Source: an uncultured Myxococcales bacterium (GTDB lineage: Bacteria > Myxococcota_A > UBA9042). Taken from it: a stretch of 64,000 nucleotides of DNA. Location of the stretch: assembly GCA_903896545.1 (NCBI GenBank), contig CAITYF010000040.1, positions 124,001 through 188,000 on the forward strand, written 5' to 3'. This document shows positions 54,272-63,600 of this stretch, piece by piece. The notes beneath the pieces were generated by a model. It saw only the letters and a list, made by a program, of their open reading frames with translations. It did no database searches and was not told the origin of the DNA. A program made the translations under genes and the position numbers. The first letter of the stretch is position 1. Each line of letters starts with the position of its first letter.

Positions 54272-55003
54272 TCAGGTTCGCTTGCGTGCAGTTTTGGCAG
54301 TGACTGTCCCGGCAGGCGCCGGCTTGCCAGTCCAGGTGTACGCGTACGCTGTGAACGTCGCACGCACCGTGACCATCTCAAAGACCAACTCCGCTTCTTC
54401 GATCGCCGCCAGCAGCTTCTCTTCCGGCGTTACCGCCGCGCGCTGCTGACCCTTGGTTTCCGGATGCGCCAGCGCGACCTTCTTCTTGACGACGTCTGGT
54501 TCGGGCGGCTGCTGGTCGATGGTCAACTCTTTCAAGTGGATCACACGGCGGTCATTGCCGGCGTAGATTCGCATAAAGCGAATGAGATCGTTCATCTTGC
54601 CTTCCACGACCATGCGGATCGGGATGGCGAGGTACATGTCCTGATTCTCTTCTTTCAGGCGCTCGAAGCGCTTGACCTGCAAGCCCACGTGTACCGCGTC
54701 GTTCTGCACGCTGTCGATGAGATCCGGCACTTCTTCTGACGCCGGCAGCATCTTCTTGGCTTCTTTGTTCTTTTCGTTCAGTTCGTCGTTCAGTTTGCGC
54801 AGCTTGGTCAGCTCTTCCATGCTCGCTGCGGACTTCAACTCGGCCAGCTCTTTTTCAGTCTTCTGCACGGACGCACGCGCCGCTGCCGCACGGCCCAGCT
54901 GCGGGTCCACGAGCAGGAAGTACATGCCAAGGCCGATCACGGCCAGCACCGCCGCGAGAACGGCGGCCTTCTGGCCAGGTGGCAGCTTCATGAACTGATC
55001 CAC
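54272..55003 (-). CDS. pilO: Type IV pilus inner-membrane protein PilO
   Basis: A GTG start at 55003 with AAGGAG upstream gives 243 aa. One membrane helix (about 12-32) is followed by a coiled coil ('KTEKELAELKSAAS', 'KLNDELNEKNKEAKKML') and the ferredoxin-like periplasmic domain ('VGLQVKRFERLKEE', 'AIPIRMVVEGKMNDLIRFMR'). It pairs with PilN in the alignment complex. The gap to pilN is ten bases. Confidence 0.93.
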   Translation of the reverse strand: MDQFMKLPPGQKAAVLAAVLAVIGLGMYFLLVDPQLGRAAAARASVQKTEKELAELKSAASMEELTKLRKLNDELNEKNKEAKKMLPASEEVPDLIDSVQNDAVHVGLQVKRFERLKEENQDMYLAIPIRMVVEGKMNDLIRFMRIYAGNDRRVIHLKELTIDQQPPEPDVVKKKVALAHPETKGQQRAAVTPEEKLLAAIEEAELVFEMVTVRATFTAYAYTWTGKPAPAGTVTAKTARKRT

Positions 55004-55013
55004 GTTCTGCTCC

Positions 55014-56093
55014 TTACGGGTTCTCGGCGCCAGACGGCGCGGGTGAAGGTGACGGTGCGGTTGCTGCGCCCGGATCGCCCGGATCAGCGGCGCGGTCCGC
55101 CGGCGGCGGCTCTACGGCTTCTTGCAGGAGCGGCGCGGCGGCCTTTGGCCCCGGATCGGCCCCCGCGGCGGGCGCTGCCGGCTTGGGCACGATGGGCGCT
55201 GCCCCCGCGTCCTTTTCTTCCTTGGTTTCGGCAGCCTGAACGTCCACGTCCGCGGCGCCGCTGTCCACCTCGCCGGAAGCCGCATCGGGCGTCGGCAGGA
55301 GGTTCGACTTCAACAGTGCAGCGCCGTCCTGCGTTTCTCCGGCAGATGTGGCATCGCCCGACGTCGCGTCCGCATCAGCGGCGGCTTCGGGCGGCGGCGC
55401 ACCTTCCTCGGCGGCGCCAGCGGGCTTGTACGGATCCAGCAGGTAGATGAGCGCGCCGCGAATCGTGAACTCGATGTAGCTCACGCCCAAGTTCACGTCG
55501 GTCTTGCGTTCCTGCGACACCAACTTCATCTCGCGGAAGTGGGCGCTCGATTCCAACCGCCGCGCCACTTCGGCCACGTCGCCGTGATCCACTGCACCGC
55601 CGACGAGCGTCACTTCGCCGTCGCGTTCGTGGATCGACGTGAGCCACGCGCGCGGCTTCTCGCCCGGCCAGTTCACGCGCCAGCCAGCGAGCTCCATTTG
55701 CTTGAGTTCGTCGCCCGGAAGTTCAGCTTCCCGGCGCGGCGCGAGAATGAACGAGAGGTACGTCAGCGCGTTCGCCGGTCCCACCTTCTCGGCAAAAAGT
55801 TCGTCGAAGATCAGCGTTTCTTTGCCGCTTTCTTCCAGCTTGTGCTTGAGTTCGTCGAGTTCCGTCTTGACCTTGGTGTAGTCGTCGACGTCCTCTTTCA
55901 ACTTGCGCGCCTTGCTTTCCAAGCGGTTCGCGTCTTCCGCCGCCTGTTGCGACCACTGAAACGCGACCGCGCCTTCAATCACGAGGATCAGCAGTGCCAG
56001 CAACAGGCCCACGTTGGGAATGCGCGGCAAGGAAAAAGAGCGTTTGCCGCCCTTTTGGCCTTTGGCTCTACCCAGCAGGTTGATGCGGATCAT
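55014..56093 (-). CDS. pilN: Type IV pilus inner-membrane protein PilN with long disordered C-terminal extension
   Basis: The ATG at 56093 gives 'MIRINLLG', the cytoplasmic motif bound by PilM; a GTG three codons upstream is also possible. One membrane helix (about 28-48), a coiled coil (about 55-95) and the ferredoxin-like domain (about 100-220) are normal. About 135 further residues, rich in Ala, Pro, Asp and Glu, follow and have no fold I can see. Standard PilN is about 180-230 residues, so the 359-aa length is due to this periplasmic tail. Confidence 0.93.
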   Translation of the reverse strand: MIRINLLGRAKGQKGGKRSFSLPRIPNVGLLLALLILVIEGAVAFQWSQQAAEDANRLESKARKLKEDVDDYTKVKTELDELKHKLEESGKETLIFDELFAEKVGPANALTYLSFILAPRREAELPGDELKQMELAGWRVNWPGEKPRAWLTSIHERDGEVTLVGGAVDHGDVAEVARRLESSAHFREMKLVSQERKTDVNLGVSYIEFTIRGALIYLLDPYKPAGAAEEGAPPPEAAADADATSGDATSAGETQDGAALLKSNLLPTPDAASGEVDSGAADVDVQAAETKEEKDAGAAPIVPKPAAPAAGADPGPKAAAPLLQEAVEPPPADRAADPGDPGAATAPSPSPAPSGAENP

Positions 56094-56117
56094 CAGCAGC
56101 ACGCTCGCGATTCTCCG

Positions 56118-57173
56118 TTATCGATCGTCTGGTTTGCGCAAGGCCAGACCCATCGCCACTGCGGCGAGGGGAGCCATGCGCTGCAAAAGCGCGGTATCAA
56201 ACTTCTTCGGGTCGATCACCACGTTGTTGAACGGGTTCAGCGCGCGCACGTGCGTGCCAAGCCGACGTTCCATGCCTTCGATCAAGCCCGACTGCAACGC
56301 CGCGCCGCCGCAGAGATACACGGCGCTGATGTCCGCGTTGATCGCCGTGGCTGCAAAGAAGTCGAGCGACCGCTGGATTTCCGCGATGAGCACTTCCGAG
56401 ACGCGCCCGGAGATGCGTTGCACTTCGCGCAGAACGCCGGACATCGACAGCGTCGTTTCCGACGTTGTCTTCATATGTTCCGCTTCTTCCCAGGGAACGG
56501 CGAACTGCTTGGAGATCTCTTCCGTCAGCAAGTTGCCGCCCACCGTGATGTCGCGCGTAAACGACGTCATGCCGCCGGACACCACGTTGATGTTGATCGT
56601 CGACGCGCCAACGTTGATCAGAGCGACGGTTTGTTCGGGCGGCACCGGGAAGTTCAGTTCAAACGCGTTGTAGAGCGCGAAAGCGTCCACATCGACGAGC
56701 ACGGGTTCGAGCTTCGCGGCGCGCACGACTTCGCACAGTTCCTCGATGATCGCCTTCTTCGCGGCCACCAGAAGCACATCCATTTGCGCTTGACCGGCGT
56801 GGGCGTCGATGATCTGGAAGTCGACGTTCACGTCTTTGATATCAAACGGAATGTACTGCTCGGCTTCCCACTGAATGGAGTCTTCCAACTCGGCCAGCGT
56901 CATCTCCGGCAGTGAGATCTTCTTGATGATCACGGAGTGGCCAGACAACGACACAGCGACTTGCTTGTGCTTGATCTTGTTGAGCGCAAACAACTCCTGA
57001 ATGCGCGCGACCAGCACGGGTGCGTTGAGGATCTGACCGTCACGCACCGTGTCGGGTGGCAACGTGATCGTATCAAACGCCAAAAGTTGGACGCCTTTCT
57101 TGCTCTCCTGGACGTGCGCAACCTTGATCGACGAAGCGCCGATATCGAGGCCGACTGCGTTCTTTACCGCCAT
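56118..57173 (-). CDS. pilM: Type IV pilus actin-like protein PilM
   Basis: The ATG at 57173 gives 'MAVKNAVGLDIGASSIKVAHV', with the FtsA/actin-like phosphate 1 motif at about residues 8-15; upstream in-frame codons are basic and unlikely. 'INVGASTININVVSGG' (phosphate 2) and 'VYLCGGAALQSGLIEGMERRL' (adenosine motif, quoted as LCGGAAL) complete the ATP site. The 351-aa cytoplasmic ring protein binds the PilN N terminus. It is the first gene of pilMNOPQ and is divergent from argD across 204 bases. Confidence 0.95.
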   Translation of the reverse strand: MAVKNAVGLDIGASSIKVAHVQESKKGVQLLAFDTITLPPDTVRDGQILNAPVLVARIQELFALNKIKHKQVAVSLSGHSVIIKKISLPEMTLAELEDSIQWEAEQYIPFDIKDVNVDFQIIDAHAGQAQMDVLLVAAKKAIIEELCEVVRAAKLEPVLVDVDAFALYNAFELNFPVPPEQTVALINVGASTININVVSGGMTSFTRDITVGGNLLTEEISKQFAVPWEEAEHMKTTSETTLSMSGVLREVQRISGRVSEVLIAEIQRSLDFFAATAINADISAVYLCGGAALQSGLIEGMERRLGTHVRALNPFNNVVIDPKKFDTALLQRMAPLAAVAMGLALRKPDDR

Positions 57174-57377
57174 GCGGGAGCGTCTCCAAGGCCGTTTCTG
57201 ACGCGCATGCCGCAAAATGCGACACTGCGCCGGTTAACGTGCAAGGCTAGGCGGGGTCACCCAGCAGGTCAAGAAAGTTCGGAGCAGGCCGCACGTCGCG
57301 TAACTCGCCTTTCCGTACCGGCTTGGCTATCCTCGTTGGCGGCAACGTGGGCGCAGGACGGTCCACAGAGGCAGACA

Positions 57378-58667
57378 ATGACGACGCAGGCGAATCGGCA
57401 GAAGCAAGGTGAACTCCGGACGGCGGCGTCGCCCATCGTGTTGGCTCCTCACACGACGGCGGAAATCGCTGCGCTGGCCGATCGTTACTTGACGCCAAAC
57501 TACCGCAATGCGCCGATCGTTTTTGTCGACGGTGACGGCCCGTGGGGCATCACGCAGGAAGGAACGCGGTATCTGGACTTCTCGGCGGGCGTAGCAGTGA
57601 ACGGGTTGGGGCACAATCATCCCGACCTCGTGGCGGCGCTGCAGGATCAGACGGCGCACCTGATTCACCAGTCGAACTACTGGCACAACGCGCATGCCGC
57701 GCCTCTGGCTGAAGCGCTTTGTCTGGAATGGAAGCGCGCGACGGGAGTAGAAGGTCGCGCCTTCTTCTGCAATTCAGGCGCAGAAGGAACCGAGGCGACG
57801 GTCAAGATGGCGCGGCGCTATCACGCCAAGGTGCTGGGCAAGCCGCGCCCGGGCGTGATTACTGTGCATGGAAGTTTCCACGGGCGTACCTACGCGGCGA
57901 TGACGGCAACGGCGCAACCGAAGTACCAGGAAGGCTTCGAGCCGCTGGTCCCCGGCTTTCGCTACGGCGAATTCGGCGATCTGGCGAGCATCGCGGCGCT
58001 CATCGATGAAACGGTTGGCGCGGTCCTGATTGAAGTCGTGCAAGGCGAAGGCGGCGTCGCGGTTCCCCCGCCGGGCTTCTTCAAAGGCTTGCGTAAACTG
58101 TGCGACGACCACGGGATTCTGCTGTGTCTGGATGAAGTGCAGACGGGTCTGGGTCGCACCGGCTCGTTCTTCGCATTTGAGCAGGAAGGCATCGTGCCCG
58201 ACATCATCTGGCTTGCCAAAGCGCTTGGCGGCGGTATTCCGGTTGGCGCGGTGCTTGCACGCGAACCTGTGGCCAACGCTTTGGTCGCCGGCAGCCACGC
58301 TACGACTTTTGGCGCGAATGCGCTGGCGATGCGTGCGGGACGGACCGTTCTCGCGATCTTTGAGCGCGATCAACTGGTGGCGCACACCGCCGAAGTGGGC
58401 GCGTACTTGTTGGCGCAATTGCACGCAGCTTTTGACGCGCAGCCGTACACGCTGGACGTGCGCGGTCGCGGTTTGATGTGCGGCGTGGCGATCAACGGGG
58501 ATCCCAAGAAAGTGGTGGACGCCGCGCGCGATCGCGGTCTGTTGCTGTCGGTCGCGGGAACGAACGTGCTGCGCTTGACGCCGCCGCTGATTGTGACGCG
58601 CGAGCACTGCGATCTCGCCGTGGCGCAGCTGCGCGCGGCGGCTGACGCGGTGCTGCTGCCCAACTGA
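57378..58667 (+). CDS. argD: Acetylornithine aminotransferase family protein
   Basis: The ATG at 57378 follows CAGAGG; the frame is open further upstream but overlaps pilM. The 429-aa class III PLP enzyme shows 'FDFSAGVAVNGLGHNHP'-type start (YLDFSAGVAVNGLGH), 'FFCNSGAEGTEATVKMAR', 'HGSFHGRTYAAM', the PLP-binding Asp in 'LCLDEVQTGLGRTG' and the Schiff-base Lys in 'WLAKALGGG' (about 280). It is most like ArgD, which makes acetylornithine in arginine synthesis, though the N-terminal extension of about 30 residues is unusual. Other omega-aminotransferases cannot be excluded. Confidence 0.9.
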   Translation: MTTQANRQKQGELRTAASPIVLAPHTTAEIAALADRYLTPNYRNAPIVFVDGDGPWGITQEGTRYLDFSAGVAVNGLGHNHPDLVAALQDQTAHLIHQSNYWHNAHAAPLAEALCLEWKRATGVEGRAFFCNSGAEGTEATVKMARRYHAKVLGKPRPGVITVHGSFHGRTYAAMTATAQPKYQEGFEPLVPGFRYGEFGDLASIAALIDETVGAVLIEVVQGEGGVAVPPPGFFKGLRKLCDDHGILLCLDEVQTGLGRTGSFFAFEQEGIVPDIIWLAKALGGGIPVGAVLAREPVANALVAGSHATTFGANALAMRAGRTVLAIFERDQLVAHTAEVGAYLLAQLHAAFDAQPYTLDVRGRGLMCGVAINGDPKKVVDAARDRGLLLSVAGTNVLRLTPPLIVTREHCDLAVAQLRAAADAVLLPN

Positions 58668-58721
58668 CCGCAAAATCTCGGCGGAATGCGCGTGCCGGGA
58701 ATGCAATTGTTGCATCGAGCG

Positions 58722-58751
58722 TTGACGTTGGTTGTGGGCAGCCCGTAGCAT
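58722..58751 (+). promoter_or_regulatory. Candidate sigma-70-type promoter of the lipoprotein-DsbA pair
   Basis: TTGACG (58722-58727), 18 bases, then TAGCAT (58746-58751), 50 bases before the ATG at 58802. Confidence 0.4.
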
Positions 58752-58801
58752 GCGCCCCTTCGTGGTCAATTGGCTGGCCACTGCTGATTGCGGAGAGTGC
58801 G

Positions 58802-59689
58802 ATGCGGACGATTCTGAAAGTGCAGGCGCTGGTTTTGACGGGTCTCTGTGTGCTGGCTGCGGCCTGCGCCAACACGAGCAGCGGCGGCGGTGGAACCACG
58901 ACCGACACCGGCAACGGCAGCGGCGCCGACACCAGCGGTAGCACGGATCAGGACGTCGCGACGGGCACCGACAAGGACACGACGACCGCGGGCACCGATG
59001 CCACGACGGCAGGTTCGGAGAAGACGGTCGCGCAGATCCAGGGCGATGACACGTCCGCCAAGTGCACAAACGAAGCGGCGATCGGCAACACGATGAGCGG
59101 CGTCTCGATTCACCACGCGGTCGTGGCCAGCGCGCTGATGTTGTCGACGACCAAGTCGGGCAAGAAGCAAGAGGGTCTCTACGTGCAGGACAAGGGCGGC
59201 GGCAAGTACTCGGGCATTTACCTGCTGGAAGACGCGCCGGGTCCGCTGGCCAACCTGAAGGTCGGCGACGTCGTGACGGTGACGGGCGACGTGAAGGAAT
59301 TCTACTGCTACACGGAAATTCAGCCGATCGCCGTAACGCCCGAAGGCACGACGGAACTGCCGACGGCCGTGACGGTTGACGTCGACGCCATCGGCGCGGC
59401 GGCCGCTGCGGCTGAAAACGAGTCGTATGAAGGCGTGCTGGTCTCGCTGGAAGGCGTCATCGTCAGCGACAACGCGGTGCTGGGCACCGACGGCAAGCCG
59501 CACCAGATGTACGTGGGCAAGTCGGACACCGACAAGTCGGTGCTGATTGGCTCCGCGTTCGGCGTCTACCCGCAGGCGAAAGATGGCACGCCGAACTACC
59601 AGAAGGGCGCGAAGCTGAACGTGCAGGGCTTCATGACCTACTCGTTTGGCGCCTACCAGATCTCGCCGATCTCGATCACGGTTCTCTAA
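58802..59689 (+). CDS. Lipoprotein with OB-fold-like domain
   Basis: A 295-aa lipoprotein (Cys in A-A-A-C) with CGGAGAG before the ATG. A Gly/Thr/Asp-rich linker of about 50 residues leads to a domain resembling the OB-fold of bacterial extracellular nucleases and related surface proteins. It begins 'KTVAQIQGDD', continues 'GLYVQDKGGGKYSGIYL' and has the closing strand 'LKVGDVVTVTGDVKEF'. No nuclease domain follows; a second similar beta unit seems to occupy residues 190-290. Binding of nucleic acid or another polymer is only a guess. It precedes the DsbA-family gene by 30 bases. Confidence 0.82.
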   Translation: MRTILKVQALVLTGLCVLAAACANTSSGGGGTTTDTGNGSGADTSGSTDQDVATGTDKDTTTAGTDATTAGSEKTVAQIQGDDTSAKCTNEAAIGNTMSGVSIHHAVVASALMLSTTKSGKKQEGLYVQDKGGGKYSGIYLLEDAPGPLANLKVGDVVTVTGDVKEFYCYTEIQPIAVTPEGTTELPTAVTVDVDAIGAAAAAAENESYEGVLVSLEGVIVSDNAVLGTDGKPHQMYVGKSDTDKSVLIGSAFGVYPQAKDGTPNYQKGAKLNVQGFMTYSFGAYQISPISITVL

Positions 59690-59719
59690 GACTGTCTATG
59701 TCCGTTCAGGAGTGAAAAG

Positions 59720-60670
59720 ATGGAGAAATCCAACGTTTTGGCGATCTCGGTCGTCGTGTTGATGGCCGGTTTTGTGGTGGGCAGCTGGGACGCGAAGACC
59801 CAAGCCCGCGGTCCAGTTCTGCCTGCGGCGGCCACGCCGGAAGCAGCGCCGGCCCCGACACCCGAAGCAGCGGCGGCAGCACCGAGTCCGACGCCCGCAC
59901 CGGAAGTAGCGGCGGCAGCGCCGTCGCCGAGCCCCGCTCCTGCTGCGCCGAAGCCGTCTTCGGGCAGTCTGGACAGCCAGACCGACGAAGGCGCGGGCAA
60001 AGGCGTCGACGTGGCCAAGATTGGCGTGTCGCCCAAGGACTACAACAGCCCGTTCCTCGGCGCCAAAGACGCTGCGGTCGTGGTCAACGTCTTCAGCGAC
60101 TTCCAGTGCCCGGTTTGCAAGCGTTCGGCTGATCCGATCAAGCAGCTCGCTGCGGATTTTCCGGGCAAGGTCAAGGTCTACTTCCGCAACAACGCTTTGG
60201 AAATGCACGGTCGCTCCAAGCCCGCCGCGCTCGCGGCTTTCGCGGCCAAACGTCAGGGCAAATTCTGGCAGTACCACGACAAGTTGTTTGCGACGGGCGC
60301 GCTGGATGACGCAAGTCTGGAGAGCGCCGCCAAGGAACTCGGCCTGAACGTCGAGCAGTGGAAAAAGGACATGGCGGACCCGAAGGCGGCTGAACGGCTG
60401 GCGGAAGAGTCGAAGTGGGCCAACGATCTGGGCGCAACGGGCACGCCGGGCTTCTTCGTCAACGGTTCGCGGCAGGTCGGTTGGGGCAGCTACATGGCGC
60501 TCAAGTCGATGGTCGCGCGCGAGGTCGAAAAGGCCGATGAGCAGAAGGGCGCGCCAGCCAAGACGGTGCTGGCCGAACGCATCAAGGCGACGGCGACGAA
60601 GAATCAGAAGGGTGAAGGCGAAGGCGAGATCAGCGCCGAGAAGTGGGTGCAGGCGCTCGCCCACGACTAA
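59720..60670 (+). CDS. DsbA-family thiol-disulfide protein
   Basis: A 316-aa protein with AGGAG before the ATG. The N-terminal hydrophobic helix (about 6-22) may be an uncleaved anchor. A Pro/Ala/Glu linker with repeats of 'AAAAAPSPTPAPE' type spans about 30-80. The thioredoxin fold with DsbA insertion follows, with active site C-P-V-C at 130-133 and the cis-proline in 'GTPGFFVNG' (Pro 243). It probably oxidises or isomerises disulfides in the periplasm. That fits a region with many cysteine-rich exported proteins, although none is beside it except the preceding lipoprotein. It ends six bases from the convergent uvrA stop. Confidence 0.92.
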   Translation: MEKSNVLAISVVVLMAGFVVGSWDAKTQARGPVLPAAATPEAAPAPTPEAAAAAPSPTPAPEVAAAAPSPSPAPAAPKPSSGSLDSQTDEGAGKGVDVAKIGVSPKDYNSPFLGAKDAAVVVNVFSDFQCPVCKRSADPIKQLAADFPGKVKVYFRNNALEMHGRSKPAALAAFAAKRQGKFWQYHDKLFATGALDDASLESAAKELGLNVEQWKKDMADPKAAERLAEESKWANDLGATGTPGFFVNGSRQVGWGSYMALKSMVAREVEKADEQKGAPAKTVLAERIKATATKNQKGEGEGEISAEKWVQALAHD

Positions 60671-60676
60671 GCGTCG

Positions 60677-63600
60677 TCAGGCGCGCAAGGCCACCGCGGT
60701 CGGCGACTTCAGCTTGGACTTGACCAGCTCCGCCACGCCGCCCTGCCACGTCAGCGTCCCGCCGGCCTCACCCGCGCCGGGACCGAGATCCACAAGCCAG
60801 TCCGCCTCTTTCACGATGTCGAGTTGATGCTCGATGACGACCAGCGTGTCGCCGCGATCGACTAGCGCGTGCAACACGCCGAGCAGCTTGCGCACGTCTT
60901 CCAGATGCAGACCCGTCGACGGCTCGTCCAGCACGTAGAGCGTTTCCGTGCGCCGCCTCTTGGCGAGCTCCAGAATCAGCTTCAGCCGCTGCGCTTCGCC
61001 GCCTGACAGCGTGTGGCTCCCTTGGCCCAACGTCAAATAGCCCAGACCGAGCTGCACGGCCAAATCGAGCGGCGTCGCGATCGCGCGCACCGCGGCAAAG
61101 TGGTTCGCGGCTTCGGCCATCGACATCGCCAGGACGTCGGCCATCGTTGCGCCTTTGTGCTTCACGGCGAGCACGGGTTCTTGGTAACGCCGCCCAGAGC
61201 AGGACTCGCAGGGAACGAAAACCGTCGGCAAGAAGCTCATTTCCACGCGCACTTGGCCCGCGCCGAGGCACGTCTCGCAGCGACCGCCGGCCGTGTTGAA
61301 GCTGAACTTGTTGGCGGTCAGACCGCGTACTTTGGCGTCGGGGAGGTTGGCAAAAAGCGCGCGCAGGTCGTCGAAGATGCCCATGTAGGTCGCGGGACAG
61401 CTGCGCGGCGTGCGGCCGATCGGGCTCTGATCGACCTCGACGATCCGGCCAAAGCCGCTCAATCCGTCGATGCCCGCCACGTCGGCGACGAACCCCTGGC
61501 CCTGAATGAGCGCGTTGCCCACGGGCACGAGCAGATCGCGGACCAATGTCGACTTGCCCGAACCAGACACGCCCGTGACCGCGTTGAAGCGCGCTCGTGC
61601 GAACCGGGCCGTGATGTTGTGCAGGTTGTTGTGCCGGGCTTCACGCACGGTGATGTACTGCTCCGCCGGCTCACGCGGTGCCTTGCGGACCCGCCGCGTG
61701 TGCGGATCGCGCAGCGCCTGCCCGGTGGGCGACGACTGGTCGACCAGCAACTGCGCCACTGATCCCTCAAAAACCAGCTGCCCGCCCGTGTTTCCGCCGC
61801 CCGGTCCCAGCTCGATGATGTGGTCGGCGCGGCGTATCGTGTCTTCATCGTGCTCCACGACGAGCAGACCGTTCCCGCGCGTCACCAGCCCGTCCAGCGC
61901 GTCCAGCACCTTCGCGTTGTCCGCCGGATGCAGGCCAATCGTCGGCTCGTCCAGCACGTACAGCACGCCGCGCAGGTTGGAGCTCAACTGCGCCGCCAAG
62001 CGAATCCGCTGACTTTCACCGCCAGACAGCGTCGTCGCCGCGCGTCCAAGCGCCAAATAATCCAGACCCACTCGCTGCAGGAACGCGCAGCGCGAAGCGA
62101 CCTCCGCCACGATTGGCTCGGCGACTTGCACGTCGCGGCGGTTCCACTTCACCGCTTCCAGCCACGTTTGCAGCTTCGCTGGACCCTGGCGTACTGCCGC
62201 GTCAATCGTCAGGTCCGCCACGAGCACGGAGCGCGCCTCTGGCCGCAGCCGACTCCCTTGGCACGTGTGGCAGGCTTCCACGAGTCGCACCGCCTCGTCG
62301 TCCAGCTTCTCACCGCCGTCGGGCAATCCCGCCTTGGCCAGATCCGCGACCGACTTGCCGTCTTCCTTGTGTTTTTTGCGCTTCTTGGGCTTTTCTGCCA
62401 CGACCTGCGGCTGCACGCCGGTGCCTTGGCAGACCTTGCACCAGCCCGCCGCCGACGTGAACGTGAAAAGGCGCGGATCGGGCGCTTCTACGGAGATATC
62501 GCAGCGCCCGCAGTGCCGCCGCAGCGACCAGGGCACCGCGACAGTCTCCGACGTACGCGCGAGCACAGTGCCGTCGCCCAGTCCCAGCGCGATGTCGACG
62601 GCGCTGGCAATCTGCGCGGCGCGGTTGGGCACATCGCTCGGAATGCGCGCGACGACGAAGTCGATGTCGTGGACCGCAAAGCGCCGAAGCGGCGGGACGG
62701 CTTGGACGGGAACCAACGCGCCGTCGACGTGCAGCCAATCGTGACTCAAGCTGATGGCGCGATCGATAATCGCTTGATGGTGACCCTTGCGGCCGCGCAC
62801 GACGGGCGCAAGCACGTAGACAGGCGCGGTGCCAAAACGCTCGGCGATGGCGTCGGCAACGTCAGACGCAGTTTGCCCGGACACGGCACCGCCGCACTTG
62901 GGGCACAGTTGCGTGCCGCATCGCGCATAGAGCAGCCGCAGGTACGGATAAATGTCGGTCAGCGTGGCGACCGTGGAACGCGTGCCGCCGCGTGTCGTGC
63001 GTTGAGCGATGGCGACCGTGGGCGGCAAACCGGCGAGGCTCTCGACGTCCGGACGGCTGGCTGGCGGCAAGTATTGGCGTGCGTAGGGCGAGAGGCAGTC
63101 GAGGAAGCGCCGTTGACCTTCGGCAAAAACGACATCAAACGCGAGGCTGGACTTGCCCGAGCCAGACAGGCCGGTCACGACGGTAAACCGGTCGCGCGGG
63201 ATATCAAGCGAGATGTTGCGGAGATTGTGCACGCGCGCACCGCGCACAGCGACGTGTCCTGGATCGCGCTGCACGTCGACGTCCAACGCCACCGCCGCGT
63301 CCAGACCGAGCCCGGCTGCACGCTGGTAGCTCGCGCCCAGTTTGTGTCGCCGCAAGTGCGTGGCAGTCGGGGTGTCGTGGAGGACCAAGCCCGCAGCCTC
63401 GCCCTGATACAGCACGTGACCGCCCGCCGGACCGCCATCGGGCCCCAACTCCACGACGTGATCCGCCGCGGCAATCAGGTCCAGATGGTGCTCGACCAGC
63501 ACGATCGTATTGCCCGCCGCCGCCAGCGCCCGCAGGTTGGCCAGCAGGTTCGCCACGTCGTGCAGGTGCAGCCCGGTCGATGGCTCGTCCAGCAGAAACA

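Noticed and set aside
56937..57377. N-terminal extension of ArgD by 147 codons
   Set aside because: It would overlap pilM, reads Arg/Leu-rich nonsense, and a good start with ribosome site exists at 57378.
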